From Rhizobium gallicum bv. gallicum R602sp (GTDB taxonomy: Bacteria > Pseudomonadota > Alphaproteobacteria > Rhizobiales > Rhizobiaceae): DNA of 64,000 nt. Positions 26,940 to 36,521 of the stretch are shown in pieces (positions within the stretch are counted from its first letter, which is position 1; every line of letters begins with the position of its first letter). The translations under genes and the position numbers were made by a program. The notes under the pieces were generated by a model. The model searched no databases, was not told the DNA's origin, and worked only from the letters and a program-made list of their open reading frames with translations. The stretch spans positions 1,431,501 to 1,495,500 of the forward strand of contig NZ_CP006877.1 of assembly GCF_000816845.1 (NCBI RefSeq), given 5' to 3'.

Positions 26940-27722
26940 ATGCAGGTGTGGAGGGAAACATCCAGAGGGCACCGCCATATCGCTGTATTGCTTGCCGGTC
27001 TTTCGATGGCTGTGACAATATTCAATGTCGCCGTGGCCGGCGAGTTTGTGGATATGCAGCTGGTGATCGCGGCTGACGTATCGACATCAATGGATGCGGA
27101 GGAAAAGGCGCTGCAGCAGCGGGGCTTCGTCGAAGCGTTCCGGCGCCCGGAAATCATCGAAGCGATCGCAGCAGGCAGGCACGGCCGGATCGCCGTCACT
27201 TATGTCGAATGGGGCGGCGACGGACAGCGAAGGCTAGTCATTCCATGGACCCTCATCGCGAATGAGATGGATTCCTGGATGTTTTCGCTGAAGCTTGAGG
27301 TGAGTTTACCGGCAAAGATACACCGAGGCACGTCCATCAGCGCCATACTTTCCTATGCCGATTATCTGATCCGCTCCAGCGGCTATGAGGCGACGCGCTC
27401 GCTCGTCAATATCTCCGGCGACGGCGTCAACAACAAGGGGCGCGATGTCATGCCCGTCCGCGCCGGGGTCCTTGCCCGCGGAATCACCATCAATGCCCTA
27501 GCTGTTGTGTATGGCGGACTGCTGGGCGATGAAGGAGAGGTCATATCGCCCGAAAACTTGCTTGCCTATTTCCGCAGCGAGGTGATCGGCGGACCAGACG
27601 CCTTTGCTGAGCCGGTCGCAGCTCCAGAAGAATATTCGCCGGCAATCTATCGCAAGCTTTTGCGCGAAATCTCCAACATGAGCGAAATCGCAGCGATCGG
27701 CGATAAGGCCCGGCATCGCTGA
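26940..27722 (+). CDS. DUF1194 (von Willebrand A-like) exported protein
   Basis: The protein is 260 residues from the ATG at 26940; the frame is open to 26829. A signal peptide (LLAGLSMAVTIFNVAVAGEF) is followed by the DUF1194 domain with a MIDAS-like VIAADVSTSMDAEE and later TRSLVNISGDGVNNKGRDV. The DxSxS motif suggests metal-dependent protein binding outside the cytoplasm, as in other von Willebrand A domains. The function is unknown. It converges with the P450 gene 17 bases away. Confidence 0.85.
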   Translation: MQVWRETSRGHRHIAVLLAGLSMAVTIFNVAVAGEFVDMQLVIAADVSTSMDAEEKALQQRGFVEAFRRPEIIEAIAAGRHGRIAVTYVEWGGDGQRRLVIPWTLIANEMDSWMFSLKLEVSLPAKIHRGTSISAILSYADYLIRSSGYEATRSLVNISGDGVNNKGRDVMPVRAGVLARGITINALAVVYGGLLGDEGEVISPENLLAYFRSEVIGGPDAFAEPVAAPEEYSPAIYRKLLREISNMSEIAAIGDKARHR

Positions 27723-27739
27723 GCTTTGGCGGACAATCG

Positions 27740-28984
27740 TCACCAGGCCAGATTCAGCGCATCCAGCCCGTGGAAGTGGTAGACGTCCTTCACAGACGGC
27801 GTCTTCGCCAACTTGAGGCCCGGCAGCCGTTCAAAGAGGATCGGCAGGACGACGTTGAGTTCGAGCCTGGCGAGCGGCGCGCCGATGCAGAAGTGGATGC
27901 CGGCCCCGAAGGAGAGGTTAGGCGCTTCGTTTCGGTCGGGCCTGAAGCTCAGCGGATCGGTGAATCTCGCGGGATCGAGATTGGCGGCGGCAAGGATCAG
28001 GCTCACCTTGTCGCCCCGCTTGAAGGAGATGCCATCGATCTCAACGGGCTCCAAGGCCCAGCGCTGGAAGATATGCACCGGCGCGCAGATACGCAGCGTT
28101 TCCTCGACCGTGCACTCCGTCGCCGCTTCGTCTTTGAACAGTTCGGCGGGATCACATCCGCTTTCCAGGATGACGCGGACCGAGTTGCCGATCTGGTGCA
28201 CGGTCGCCTCGTGGCCGGCATTGAGGAGCACGATCGTTGTCGAAACCAACTCGGCATCGGTCAGGTACTGGCCCTTGTGCTCCGTGTGGATCATGTGCGT
28301 CAGCAGATCGTCGCGCGGGTTGGCGCGGCGCTCGGCAATCACCGTCTTCACATAATCGGAAAAGTCGCTTGCGGCTCGCTCGGCGCCGTCCTCGTCTTCG
28401 CGCGTGCGGCCGAAAAGATACATGCGGATATAGGCGTGTGACCAGGCAAGAAGCTGCGGTCCCATTTCTTCCCGAATGCCGATCATGCGGGCGATCATCG
28501 TCACCGGGATGATATCGGCGAAGGCGGAAAGCAGTTCGACCTCGCCCTTGTCCTTGAAACCGTCGATGAGCTTGTTCGCGAGCTCCGCAAGCTCCGGCTT
28601 CATCTTTTCGACATGGCGTGAGACGAAGGCGCGGTTGACGAGGGTGCGCAGGCGCGTGTGCTCCGGCGGCTCGAGTTCGAGCAGCGAGTAGCGCTCGGCC
28701 AGATCGAAATTTGCCAGATGCTGCTCCGGCTCGGCAAGGCCCAGCTCTTCGCGCGTCGCGATATGCAGGATCTGGCGGCCGAAGCGCCGGTCGCGCAGCA
28801 AGCCGTTCACATGGTCGTAGCCGGTGAAGAACCACTGCTTCTGCTGTTCCCAGTAGAAGGTCGGACAATGGCAGTGCAGCGCCTTATAGACCTCGTTCGG
28901 ATTGCCGTAGAAAGCCGGATCGCTGCTGTCGAGTGAAACGCGGCGGGTGGCGGGATCGATCGAGAAAAAGGGCGCTATCATCAT
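27740..28984 (-). CDS. Cytochrome P450
   Basis: The protein is 414 residues, a soluble bacterial class I P450. It has the I-helix oxygen-activation segment LLNAGHEATVHQIG, where Glu replaces the usual acid-Thr pair order, the K-helix EETLRICAP (ExxR), and the heme loop LSFGAGIHFCIGAPLARLEL with the cysteine thiolate ligand. No ferredoxin or reductase gene is adjacent, so electrons must come from elsewhere. The substrate is unknown. Two ATG codons in tandem (28984 and 28981) could both serve as the start. Confidence 0.93.
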   Translation of the reverse strand: MMIAPFFSIDPATRRVSLDSSDPAFYGNPNEVYKALHCHCPTFYWEQQKQWFFTGYDHVNGLLRDRRFGRQILHIATREELGLAEPEQHLANFDLAERYSLLELEPPEHTRLRTLVNRAFVSRHVEKMKPELAELANKLIDGFKDKGEVELLSAFADIIPVTMIARMIGIREEMGPQLLAWSHAYIRMYLFGRTREDEDGAERAASDFSDYVKTVIAERRANPRDDLLTHMIHTEHKGQYLTDAELVSTTIVLLNAGHEATVHQIGNSVRVILESGCDPAELFKDEAATECTVEETLRICAPVHIFQRWALEPVEIDGISFKRGDKVSLILAAANLDPARFTDPLSFRPDRNEAPNLSFGAGIHFCIGAPLARLELNVVLPILFERLPGLKLAKTPSVKDVYHFHGLDALNLAW

Positions 28985-29034
28985 GTTCGCAGGCTTAGCG
29001 GATTTGACAGGCCCCGAAAAGGTGGATCGGACGG

Positions 29035-30288
29035 TCAGCTGGCGCGCGACAGCGAGCCCATCCGCCGGAGCGCGTCGACCTGATCGTCAACCGTCGGGAC
29101 CAACTCGCCGGCATTCTTGTCCATTTCCGCAGGTGCGGGGGCGGCGGCTTCTTCCGCCCCGAAAATGACACTGCAGTTCCGGCCAGCGGCCTTTGCCGCA
29201 TAGAGTGCACGGTCGGCTGCGGAAATCAGCTTGTCCATATTGGTTTCGGCCGCAGAGCTGAGCGCAATGCCGATGCTGACGGTGGCCGGCACGATCGCCT
29301 CGCCGGTTGCGACCGGCACGCGGCAGAATTCGGCGCGGATCGATTCAGCAAGCGCCTCCGCCTCCATCTGGTCGGAAACGATCGCGAAGGCTGCGAATTC
29401 CTCGCCTCCCATGCGGCCAAAGACGTTGTCCGGCACGAACTGGCGCGCCGTCCTCGCAAATGCCGAAAGAACGGCGTCGCCCGCCTGATGGCCGAAACGG
29501 TCGTTGACGCGTTTGAAATGATCGAGATCGAAAAGCAGGACTGCGATCTGGCGCTTGTCGTCGAAGGCCTTCTCATGCATTGCATCGAACCGGGCGAAAA
29601 GGCCGCGGCGGTTCCAGACGCCGGTCAATGAATCGGTGAGGCTCAAGGCGCGCAAGTGCTTTTCGGAACGTTCCATGACCATGCGGCAGGTGAATGCGAA
29701 GGCGATCGTCAGCAGAAAGGCGCTCGCCATGGCAGCTGCGCCGCTGTAGTTGGTCGCTTCTGCGTCGCTCGGCAAGGTCACGGCCATCGTCAGAGCCACG
29801 GCAAAGCAGAGCCATGCCTGGCCGATGAAGACGGCGGCAAGTTTGCCGCGCGTCGGTTCGCGGCGCATGCCGGCGCTGCAGACGGCCATGGCAAGGCCGG
29901 TGGCGCCGGTCGCCGAAGCAAGATTGTAAAGGATGACGCGGTTGCCGTAGTCGTCGTTGACCCAGGGCAGGTAAACGCCGGCAAGCCATATCGCCGGCGG
30001 CAGCAGCGCCCACCATTCGATCTTCCGGCGATCGAGCGCCATGAAGCCTGCAACCCAGGCGCTCTGGCCGAGGAGTGCGGTCGCATTGCCGGCCTCAATC
30101 GACAGGATATCGGGGATTTGGCTGCGCAGCGCGATCATGGCAAAACCGGTGCCGCTCAACAGGAACCCGAGGCTCCAATGAAGATAGGCCCTGTTGCGGA
30201 CGTTATGGCGCCAGGCCATGAACAGCAGCAACGCGAGCGTCATGGCTTCCGCGCACCAGATGGCTAATCCTGTAGTAATATTAAACAC
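29035..30288 (-). CDS. Membrane-bound GGDEF diguanylate cyclase
   Basis: The protein is 417 residues with a GTG start preceded by AAGGGGTG. About six or seven transmembrane helices fill residues 1-210, followed by a GGDEF domain: LTGVWNRRGLFARFD, FDLDHFKRVNDRFGHQAGD, and the active-site loop GRMGGEEFAAFA. The GGEEF motif is catalytically competent in known enzymes. The residues preceding it (FVPDNVFG) lack the RxxD inhibitory site. It makes c-di-GMP from GTP. A link to the polysaccharide locus at 4488-12645 is possible because c-di-GMP controls rhizobial exopolysaccharides, but nothing in the sequence shows it. Confidence 0.92.
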   Translation of the reverse strand: MFNITTGLAIWCAEAMTLALLLFMAWRHNVRNRAYLHWSLGFLLSGTGFAMIALRSQIPDILSIEAGNATALLGQSAWVAGFMALDRRKIEWWALLPPAIWLAGVYLPWVNDDYGNRVILYNLASATGATGLAMAVCSAGMRREPTRGKLAAVFIGQAWLCFAVALTMAVTLPSDAEATNYSGAAAMASAFLLTIAFAFTCRMVMERSEKHLRALSLTDSLTGVWNRRGLFARFDAMHEKAFDDKRQIAVLLFDLDHFKRVNDRFGHQAGDAVLSAFARTARQFVPDNVFGRMGGEEFAAFAIVSDQMEAEALAESIRAEFCRVPVATGEAIVPATVSIGIALSSAAETNMDKLISAADRALYAAKAAGRNCSVIFGAEEAAAPAPAEMDKNAGELVPTVDDQVDALRRMGSLSRAS

Positions 30289-30565
30289 GGCAACACCCCT
30301 TGGAATGCGGGCAGTTTCGCCGCCGAAATTCTCCAGTCGATTAATGCCGGAACGCCTTGTGCCCTATATTCGCCATTAGGCTTTCCACAAGGTAAACCGC
30401 CTCAGGGACTATCCGAGTGTATTTAGGGTTCGTTCATCCTGTCGCGGAGAAAAGCTGTGAGCGCGCTTGGTGGCCTCTCCCGGTCAAGCGGCAGCTGGGA
30501 GATAGCCCTGTCATGAGGTTCATCCTGCGCCGGGCTCCGCTTCTTAACGTTATCCTTATGCGTGT
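30289..30565. other. Upstream region of clpP
   Basis: Together with the promoter below this makes a 368-base gap between the GGDEF gene and clpP. A CCCTATATT motif near 30362 could be a -10 element, but no convincing partner is in place. No gene is seen. Confidence 0.4.
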
Positions 30566-30595
30566 CTTGAAGAAGAGGGCGGTGACACTCTATGT
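30566..30595 (+). promoter_or_regulatory. RpoH-type heat-shock promoter candidate for clpP
   Basis: CTTGAA at 30566-30571 is followed after 17 bases by TCTATGT at 30589-30595. This matches the alphaproteobacterial heat-shock sigma pattern (CTTGAA, about 17 bases, CCTATAT) in all of the -35 and five of seven -10 positions. The predicted start would be about 50 bases ahead of clpP. Heat-shock control of clpP is well established in this group. Confidence 0.5.
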
Positions 30596-30656
30596 AGGGA
30601 TGAAGCATTTTCTTTGATTCCCGGCGGCAGCCGGCAGACGTTGGCAAAGGACGCAC

Positions 30657-31286
30657 ATGAGAAACCCAGTCGATACCGCTATGGCCCTCGTGCCGATGGT
30701 CGTGGAACAGACCAATCGCGGTGAACGCTCCTACGACATCTATTCCCGCCTGCTGAAGGAACGCATCATCTTCCTGACGGGCGCCGTCGAGGATCACATG
30801 GCGACGCTCGTCTGCGCCCAGCTTCTCTTCCTCGAGGCCGAAAACCCGAAGAAGGAAATCGCGCTCTATATCAATTCGCCGGGCGGCGTCGTGAGTGCCG
30901 GCATGGCGATCTATGACACGATGCAGTTCATCAAGCCCGCCGTTTCGACGCTTTGCATCGGCCAGGCGGCCTCGATGGGCTCGCTGCTTCTGGCCGCCGG
31001 CCACAAGGATATGCGCTTTGCCACTCCGAATTCCCGCATCATGGTTCACCAGCCCTCAGGCGGCTTCCAGGGGCAGGCATCCGACATCGAGCGCCACGCC
31101 AAGGATATCCTGAAGATGAAGCGCCGGCTGAACGAGGTCTACGTGAAGCATACCGGCCGCAGCTACGAAGAAGTTGAAAAGACCCTCGACCGTGACCACT
31201 TCATGGATGCCGACGAGGCTCAGAGCTGGGGCGTGATCGACAAGGTCCTGACGTCGCGCATCGAAATGGAAGGTGATCAGGCCTAG
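30657..31286 (+). CDS. clpP: ATP-dependent Clp protease proteolytic subunit
   Basis: The protein is 209 residues. The serine protease triad is visible: Ser in [16 protein letters not shown], His in [15 protein letters not shown], and Asp in the following [10 protein letters not shown] region. It forms the two-ring 14-mer that degrades proteins fed by ClpX and ClpA. An AAAGGAC ribosome site lies ahead of the ATG. It is followed by clpX and lon on the same strand, each with its own leader. Rhizobia often carry additional clpP paralogs; this clpX-linked copy is the canonical one. Confidence 0.98.
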   Translation: MRNPVDTAMALVPMVVEQTNRGERSYDIYSRLLKERIIFLTGAVEDHMATLVCAQLLFLEAENPKKEIALYINSPGGVVSAGMAIYDTMQFIKPAVSTLCIGQAASMGSLLLAAGHKDMRFATPNSRIMVHQPSGGFQGQASDIERHAKDILKMKRRLNEVYVKHTGRSYEEVEKTLDRDHFMDADEAQSWGVIDKVLTSRIEMEGDQA

Positions 31287-31370
31287 TAATTAATAGGGAT
31301 GGTGTTTTTGCCGCCACAGTTCTATCCCATTTGTGATTGAACAAGGGGTTTAATGCGGTAGCGAAGACGC

Positions 31371-31385
31371 TAATAGTAACTATTA
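31371..31385. repeat. 15-base palindrome in clpP-clpX gap
   Basis: TAATAGT-A-ACTATTA is perfectly symmetric about its central A. It may be an operator for a dimeric regulator or part of a promoter; no regulator can be named. Confidence 0.6.
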
Positions 31386-31497
31386 ATGCTATGTTGAATC
31401 TGTATGACATAGCATTCGGCATTCGAAGGGGAGTTCGTTGCCGCCGGAACCCGGGCATGTTTTGGCTGGGTACCGGTTTATACCCCTTAAAGCCTTG

Positions 31498-31529
31498 GCC
31501 GGCTGATGCTCCGGTGGGAGCAGGCCGGC
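31498..31529 (+). repeat. GC-rich hairpin in clpX leader
   Basis: Outer arms GCCGGC/GCCGGC and inner arms GCTCC/GGAGC fold into one long hairpin with a small internal loop. It lies about 60 bases upstream of clpX and is not followed by a T run, so it looks like leader structure or an attenuation element rather than a simple terminator. Confidence 0.55.
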
Positions 31530-31588
31530 GGGCCATTGAGTGGACCGCGATTTCACCTTGAAATGCGGCGTGCTGGAAGGAAAGTGAT

Positions 31589-32866
31589 ATGAGCAAGGTC
31601 AGCGGCAGCAACGGCGGCGACTCCAAGAATACCCTGTATTGTTCGTTCTGCGGAAAGAGCCAGCACGAAGTCCGGAAGCTAATCGCCGGGCCGACCGTCT
31701 TCATCTGCGATGAATGCGTCGAACTGTGCATGGACATCATCCGCGAGGAGAACAAGTCCTCGATGGTCAAGTCTCGCGACGGCGTTCCCACGCCCCAGGA
31801 CATCATCAAGGTTCTCGACGAATACGTCATCGGCCAGCGGCAGGCGAAAAAGATACTGTCGGTTGCCGTCCACAACCATTACAAGCGCCTGGCGCATGCC
31901 ACCAAGAACAGTGAAGTCGAACTGGCAAAATCGAACATCATGTTGGTCGGCCCGACCGGCTGCGGCAAGACCTATCTCGCCCAGACGCTCGCCCGCATCA
32001 TCGACGTTCCCTTCACGATGGCCGATGCAACGACGCTGACCGAAGCCGGCTATGTCGGTGAAGACGTCGAAAACATCATCCTGAAGCTTCTGCAGTCCGC
32101 CGACTACAATGTCGAGCGCGCCCAGCGCGGCATCGTCTATATCGACGAGGTCGACAAGATCTCCCGCAAGTCCGACAATCCCTCGATTACTCGCGACGTG
32201 TCGGGCGAGGGCGTGCAGCAGGCGCTTCTGAAGATCATGGAAGGCACGGTCGCTTCCGTTCCTCCGCAGGGCGGCCGCAAGCATCCGCAGCAGGAATTCC
32301 TGCAGGTCGACACGACGAACATCCTGTTCATCTGCGGCGGCGCCTTCGCGGGTCTGGACAAGATCATCTCGGCACGCGGCGAGAAGACATCGATCGGCTT
32401 CGGTGCGACCGTCAAGGCGCCGGATGACCGCCGCGTCGGCGAGGTGCTGCGCGAACTCGAGCCGGAAGATCTGGTGAAGTTTGGCCTCATTCCGGAATTC
32501 ATCGGTCGTCTGCCGGTACTGGCAACGCTCGAAGACCTCGATGAGGATGCGCTGATCCAGATTCTTTCGGAACCGAAGAACGCACTCATCAAGCAGTATC
32601 AGCGCCTGTTCGAGATGGAAGACGTGGAGCTCACTTTCCATGAGGACGCGCTCCGCGAAATCGCCCGCAAGGCGATCGTACGCAAGACCGGTGCCCGTGG
32701 CCTTCGCTCGATCATGGAAAAGATCCTGCTCGATACGATGTTCGAACTGCCGGCGCTGGAAGGCGTTCGCGAAGTCGTTATCTCCGAGGAAGTTGCCCGC
32801 GGTTCTGCCCGTCCGCTCTACATCTATGCAGACCGGCAGGAGGAAAAGGCAAACGCCTCGGCCTGA
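31589..32866 (+). CDS. clpX: ATP-dependent Clp protease ATP-binding subunit
   Basis: The protein is 425 residues. The N-terminal C4 zinc domain ([10 protein letters not shown] and [10 protein letters not shown]) recognises substrates and adaptors. The AAA+ module has Walker [16 protein letters not shown], Walker [11 protein letters not shown], the pore loop GYVGEDVE and the ClpP-binding region around IGFGA. It unfolds substrates, including SsrA-tagged proteins, and feeds them into ClpP. GGAAGGAAAG precedes the ATG. In Alphaproteobacteria ClpXP also degrades cell-cycle regulators. Confidence 0.98.
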   Translation: MSKVSGSNGGDSKNTLYCSFCGKSQHEVRKLIAGPTVFICDECVELCMDIIREENKSSMVKSRDGVPTPQDIIKVLDEYVIGQRQAKKILSVAVHNHYKRLAHATKNSEVELAKSNIMLVGPTGCGKTYLAQTLARIIDVPFTMADATTLTEAGYVGEDVENIILKLLQSADYNVERAQRGIVYIDEVDKISRKSDNPSITRDVSGEGVQQALLKIMEGTVASVPPQGGRKHPQQEFLQVDTTNILFICGGAFAGLDKIISARGEKTSIGFGATVKAPDDRRVGEVLRELEPEDLVKFGLIPEFIGRLPVLATLEDLDEDALIQILSEPKNALIKQYQRLFEMEDVELTFHEDALREIARKAIVRKTGARGLRSIMEKILLDTMFELPALEGVREVVISEEVARGSARPLYIYADRQEEKANASA

Positions 32867-33159
32867 TGCCCGTCCTCGTATGGTTAGATTTAGGGGCTTG
32901 CCGAAGGCAGGCCCCTTTCTATTTGAAAAACCGTGTATGGTCCTGTTAATAATGGCTGGCAAGACTGGGAAAACGCTATTGCTGACGTTGCGGAATGTTC
33001 CGTCCTTGGGGATGATGGAATGATTCCATAGCGGGTTTTCCGGCCTGGTGTTTTAGCCGGTTCGAAAGCGGTAAGCGTCGATCCAGTTAGGCGCTTCATT
33101 GTACTAGCGTTCCGTTGTAATAAAGCTGTCACAACCGTGGAACGCGGGCGTTAGCGTGG
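32867..33159. other. clpX-lon gap
   Basis: About 400 bases (to 33267) separate clpX and lon with no convincing gene. It holds the clpX terminator at 32892 and the candidate heat-shock promoter at 33160. The minus-strand ORF at 32890-33132 has no recognisable content. Confidence 0.45.
32892..32920 (+). terminator. clpX terminator
   Basis: GGGGCTTGCC and GGCAGGCCCC pair (one G-U) around a short GAA loop and are followed by TTTCT. It lies 25 bases after the clpX stop. Confidence 0.75.
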
Positions 33160-33189
33160 CTTGAAATGCATAGTCAGAACCTCCACTTG
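33160..33189 (+). promoter_or_regulatory. Possible RpoH-type promoter of lon
   Basis: CTTGAA at 33160-33165 is followed after 17 bases by CCACTTG. The -35 is perfect for an alphaproteobacterial heat-shock promoter, but the -10 keeps only the CC and one T of CCTATAT. Heat-shock control of lon is expected from other bacteria, which is the main support. Confidence 0.3.
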
Positions 33190-33267
33190 TAGCCCAAGTG
33201 AGAGCGCCGGCCGATCGCATGCGGCCGCGCAAAGAGCCCGGAAACGGGACGATGGAAAGGAAATAAA

Positions 33268-35685
33268 ATGACGAAGAAAACGTCTGTAGCGAGCAGCACT
33301 GCCTATCCTGTTTTGCCCCTGCGCGACATCGTGGTCTTCCCCCATATGATCGTGCCGCTGTTCGTCGGACGGGAAAAGTCGATCCGCGCGCTTGAAGAGG
33401 TCATGGGTTCTGACAAGCAGATCATGCTGGTCACCCAGATCAACGCAAGCGATGATGATCCGGATCCTTCAGCAATTCATAATGTCGGCACGGTTGCCAA
33501 TGTTCTGCAGCTCCTGAAGCTGCCCGACGGCACCGTGAAGGTTCTTGTCGAAGGCCGCGCCCGTGCCGAGATCGATGCCTATACCAGCCGCGAGGATTTC
33601 TACGAGGCGCTCGGCCATGTGCTTGACGAGCCGCATGACGACCCGGTCGAGCTGGAAGCGCTGTCGCGCTCCGTCGTTTCGGAGTTCGAGAGCTATGTGA
33701 AGCTCAACAAGAAGATCTCGCCTGAAGTGGTCGGCGCTGCCAGCCAGATCGACGATTATTCCAAGCTCGCCGATACGGTTGCTTCGCACCTTTCGATCAA
33801 GATTACCGAAAAGCAGGAGATGCTGGAAACCACCAGCGTTAAGGCTCGCCTCGAAAAGGCGCTCGGTTTCATGGAAGGCGAGATTTCGGTCCTGCAGGTC
33901 GAAAAGCGCATCCGCTCGCGCGTCAAGCGACAGATGGAGAAGACCCAGCGCGAATACTACCTCAATGAGCAGATGAAGGCGATCCAGAAGGAGCTCGGAG
34001 ACGGCGAGGAAGGCCGCGACGAAATGGCCGAACTGGAAGAGCGCATCTCCAAGACCAAGCTTTCCAAGGAAGCGCGCGAGAAGGCTGACGCGGAGCTGAA
34101 GAAGCTGCGCCAGATGAGCCCGATGTCTGCCGAAGCAACCGTCGTGCGCAACTATCTCGACTGGCTGCTCGGCATTCCGTGGGGCAAGAAATCGAAGATA
34201 AAGTCGGACCTCAACCACGCAGAGCAGATCCTCGAAGCCGATCACTTCGGCCTGGACAAGGTCAAGGAGCGGATCGTCGAGTATCTCGCCGTGCAGGCCC
34301 GTGCAGCCAAGCTCAAGGGCCCGATCTTGTGCCTCGTCGGCCCTCCGGGCGTCGGCAAGACCTCGCTTGCGCAGTCGATTGCCAAGGCGACCGGCCGTGA
34401 GTATGTCCGTATGGCGCTCGGCGGCGTTCGCGATGAAGCCGAAATCCGCGGTCACCGCCGCACCTATATCGGCTCGATGCCCGGCAAGGTCATCCAGTCG
34501 ATGAAGAAGGCGAAGAAGTCCAATCCGCTCTTCCTGCTCGACGAGATCGACAAGATGGGCATGGATTTCCGCGGCGATCCGTCCTCGGCCCTGCTCGAAG
34601 TGCTCGACCCGGCCCAGAATTCGACCTTCATGGATCACTACCTGGAAGTGGAATACGACCTGTCGGACGTGATGTTCATCACGACGGCGAATACGCTGAA
34701 CATCCCGGCACCTTTGATGGACCGCATGGAGATCATCCGTATCGCCGGCTACACCGAAGACGAAAAGCGCGAGATCGCCAAGCGGCACCTGCTGCCGAAG
34801 GCCATCAAGGAACATGCGTTGCAGCCGGAGGAATTTTCCGTCAGCGACGATGCCCTGATGGCGATCAGCCAGCAATACACCCGCGAAGCCGGCGTGCGTA
34901 ACTTCGAGCGCGAACTTATGAAGCTCGCCCGCAAGGCGGTGACCGAGATCATCAAGGGCAAGGCGAAGTCGGTCGCCGTCACGGCCGCCAACATCGACGA
35001 CTATCTGGGCGTTCCGCGCTTCCGCCACGGCGAAGCCGAGCGCGAGGACCAGGTCGGCGTGGTCACCGGTCTTGCCTGGACCGAAGTCGGCGGCGAGCTG
35101 TTGACGATCGAAGGCGTGATGATGCCGGGCAAGGGCCGCATGACGGTCACAGGCAACCTGAAGGAAGTCATGAAGGAGTCGATCTCCGCTGCGGCCTCGT
35201 ACGTTCGCTCGCGCGCTGTCGATTTCGGCATCGAGCCGCCGCGCTTTGACAAGAGCGACATCCACGTGCACGTGCCGGAAGGCGCGACGCCGAAGGATGG
35301 CCCCTCGGCCGGTGTCGCCATGGCAACCGCGATCGTCTCGATCATGACCGGCATTGCGGTCAACAAGGATGTTGCCATGACCGGCGAGATCACCCTTCGC
35401 GGCCGCGTTCTGCCGATCGGCGGCCTGAAGGAAAAGCTGCTCGCAGCGCTTCGCGGCGGCATCAAGAAGGTGCTGATCCCGGAAGAAAATGCCAAGGATC
35501 TGGCGGAGATTCCGGACAACGTGAAGAACAACATGGAAATCATCCCGGTATCCCGCATGGGCGAGGTGATCAAGCATGCGCTGGTTCGCAGGCCTGAACC
35601 GATCGAATGGGATGGAACGGTTGAAACGCCGGTCATCGCGACGGTCGAGGGCCTCGATGAGACAGGTGCAGCCATCGCTCACTGA
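33268..35685 (+). CDS. lon: ATP-dependent protease La
   Basis: The protein is 805 residues, the LonA type. The N-terminal substrate domain begins [20 protein letters not shown], the coiled part contains [19 protein letters not shown], and the AAA+ module has Walker [13 protein letters not shown] and Walker [13 protein letters not shown]. The protease domain has the Ser-Lys dyad, Ser in [14 protein letters not shown] and Lys in [15 protein letters not shown]. It degrades misfolded and regulatory proteins. AAAGGAAATAAA precedes the ATG. A terminator follows the stop. Confidence 0.98.
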   Translation: MTKKTSVASSTAYPVLPLRDIVVFPHMIVPLFVGREKSIRALEEVMGSDKQIMLVTQINASDDDPDPSAIHNVGTVANVLQLLKLPDGTVKVLVEGRARAEIDAYTSREDFYEALGHVLDEPHDDPVELEALSRSVVSEFESYVKLNKKISPEVVGAASQIDDYSKLADTVASHLSIKITEKQEMLETTSVKARLEKALGFMEGEISVLQVEKRIRSRVKRQMEKTQREYYLNEQMKAIQKELGDGEEGRDEMAELEERISKTKLSKEAREKADAELKKLRQMSPMSAEATVVRNYLDWLLGIPWGKKSKIKSDLNHAEQILEADHFGLDKVKERIVEYLAVQARAAKLKGPILCLVGPPGVGKTSLAQSIAKATGREYVRMALGGVRDEAEIRGHRRTYIGSMPGKVIQSMKKAKKSNPLFLLDEIDKMGMDFRGDPSSALLEVLDPAQNSTFMDHYLEVEYDLSDVMFITTANTLNIPAPLMDRMEIIRIAGYTEDEKREIAKRHLLPKAIKEHALQPEEFSVSDDALMAISQQYTREAGVRNFERELMKLARKAVTEIIKGKAKSVAVTAANIDDYLGVPRFRHGEAEREDQVGVVTGLAWTEVGGELLTIEGVMMPGKGRMTVTGNLKEVMKESISAAASYVRSRAVDFGIEPPRFDKSDIHVHVPEGATPKDGPSAGVAMATAIVSIMTGIAVNKDVAMTGEITLRGRVLPIGGLKEKLLAALRGGIKKVLIPEENAKDLAEIPDNVKNNMEIIPVSRMGEVIKHALVRRPEPIEWDGTVETPVIATVEGLDETGAAIAH

Positions 35686-35727
35686 GCGCTGCCTGCCACA
35701 TTTATGTCAAAATGCTGCAAAACTCGG

Positions 35728-35758
35728 AAAAGGCTGGCTTAAAACGCCAGCCTTTTTT
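35728..35758 (+). terminator. lon terminator
   Basis: GGCTGGC and GCCAGCC pair around TTAAAAC and are followed by TTTTTT; A residues flank the left arm. It lies about 45 bases after the lon stop. Confidence 0.9.
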
Positions 35759-35890
35759 GTGAAAACGTCACAGAGCCGCTTGCTTTTCCTTGATTTGCAG
35801 GGCTTTTGGGTTGCGGCGGGCCTGATGAAACTTATTCTGTGCCTGGCTTACAGATTTGAGTCGTTTCGAACCATTGAAAGGGGTGGAAAC

Positions 35891-36166
35891 ATGAACAAGA
35901 ATGAACTCGTGTCCGCAGTTGCCGAAAAGGCTGGCCTCACCAAGGCTGACGCTGCCTCTGCTGTCGACGCTGTTTTCGACGTTGTCCAGGCTGAACTGAA
36001 GAAGAAGGGCGACATCCGTCTCGCCGGCTTCGGCAGCTTCACCGTTTCTCATCGCGCTGCCACCAAGGGCCGCAATCCGTCCACCGGCGCCGAAGTCAAT
36101 ATTCCGGCTCGCAACGTGCCGAAGTTCACGCCCGGCAAGGGCCTGAAGGATGCCGTTAACGGCTAA
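35891..36166 (+). CDS. hupB: DNA-binding protein HU
   Basis: The protein is 91 residues, a standard HU monomer: MNKNELVSAVAEKAGLTKAD forms the dimer helices, and the DNA-contacting arm reads RNPSTGAEVNIPARNVPKF. It compacts and bends DNA as a dimer. The ATG at 35891 has GGGGTGGAAAC upstream; the frame is open to 35576 across the end of lon, but the conserved protein begins here. The lon-hupB order is widely conserved in Proteobacteria. Confidence 0.98.
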   Translation: MNKNELVSAVAEKAGLTKADAASAVDAVFDVVQAELKKKGDIRLAGFGSFTVSHRAATKGRNPSTGAEVNIPARNVPKFTPGKGLKDAVNG

Positions 36167-36214
36167 TGAGATTTCTGGCCGCCGGATAACGAGACTGGCA
36201 GCCCAGGTTTGGAG

Positions 36215-36240
36215 GGGTCCGGCGAAAGCCGGACCCTTTC
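36215..36240 (+). terminator. hupB terminator
   Basis: A perfect 9-bp GC-rich stem GGGTCCGGC/GCCGGACCC with loop GAAA is followed by TTTCC. It lies 48 bases after the hupB stop and insulates hupB from the riboswitch unit. Confidence 0.85.
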
Positions 36241-36290
36241 CACTTTCCGCAGGTCTTGCGGGCTTTTCAAGTTTCATCTACGGCTTTTCA

Positions 36291-36435
36291 GTTCTCAGGG
36301 CGGGTGAAAGTCCCCACCGGCGGTAAGGGCCTCGGCCCGAGCCCGCGAGCGCCTTTAGCGCGCCCATGGGGGGGAGGGGTCAGCAGATCAGGTGCGATGC
36401 CGGAGCCGACGGTCATAGTCCGGATGAAAGAGAAT
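36291..36435 (+). ncRNA. FMN riboswitch (RFN element)
   Basis: All conserved blocks of the RFN element are present in order: TCTCAGGGCGGG, TGAAAGTCCCCACCGGCGG, AGCCCGCGAGCG, GGTCAGCAGATCAGGTG, CCGGAGCCGACGGT and ATAGTCCGGATGAAAGAGAAT. The P1 helix closes through TTCTC (36292-36296) with GAGAA (36430-36434). The variable arm between the third and fourth blocks is extended. It binds flavin mononucleotide and should shut off the gene that follows, here a damaged ribN-type riboflavin transporter. No simple terminator T-run precedes the coding start, so translational control is likely. Confidence 0.95.
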
Positions 36436-36521
36436 GATCGCATGCACGAAGGGACAGGGAACTGTCCGGCGGTGCTGTTGCGCTCATGCGTCCTGATGTG
36501 TGTTGGTCCTTTTTATCTTGG

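Larger units (their letters stand above)
31287..31588 (+). other. Structured leader between clpP and clpX
   Basis: This 302-base gap contains no gene but three inverted repeats. One is a 15-base palindrome (TAATAGT-A-ACTATTA) at 31371-31385. The second has 7-base arms TGCTATG/CATAGCA at 31387-31414. The third is a strong two-part hairpin (GCCGGC, GCTCC/GGAGC, GCCGGC) at 31498-31529. No clear poly-T terminator follows clpP. The region probably carries the clpX promoter and a folded 5' untranslated leader. Confidence 0.5.

Noticed and set aside
33469..35682. 737-codon minus-strand ORF opposite lon
   Set aside because: The lon frame is unmistakable and the opposite translation is low-complexity with His/Arg/Asp runs; a shadow ORF.
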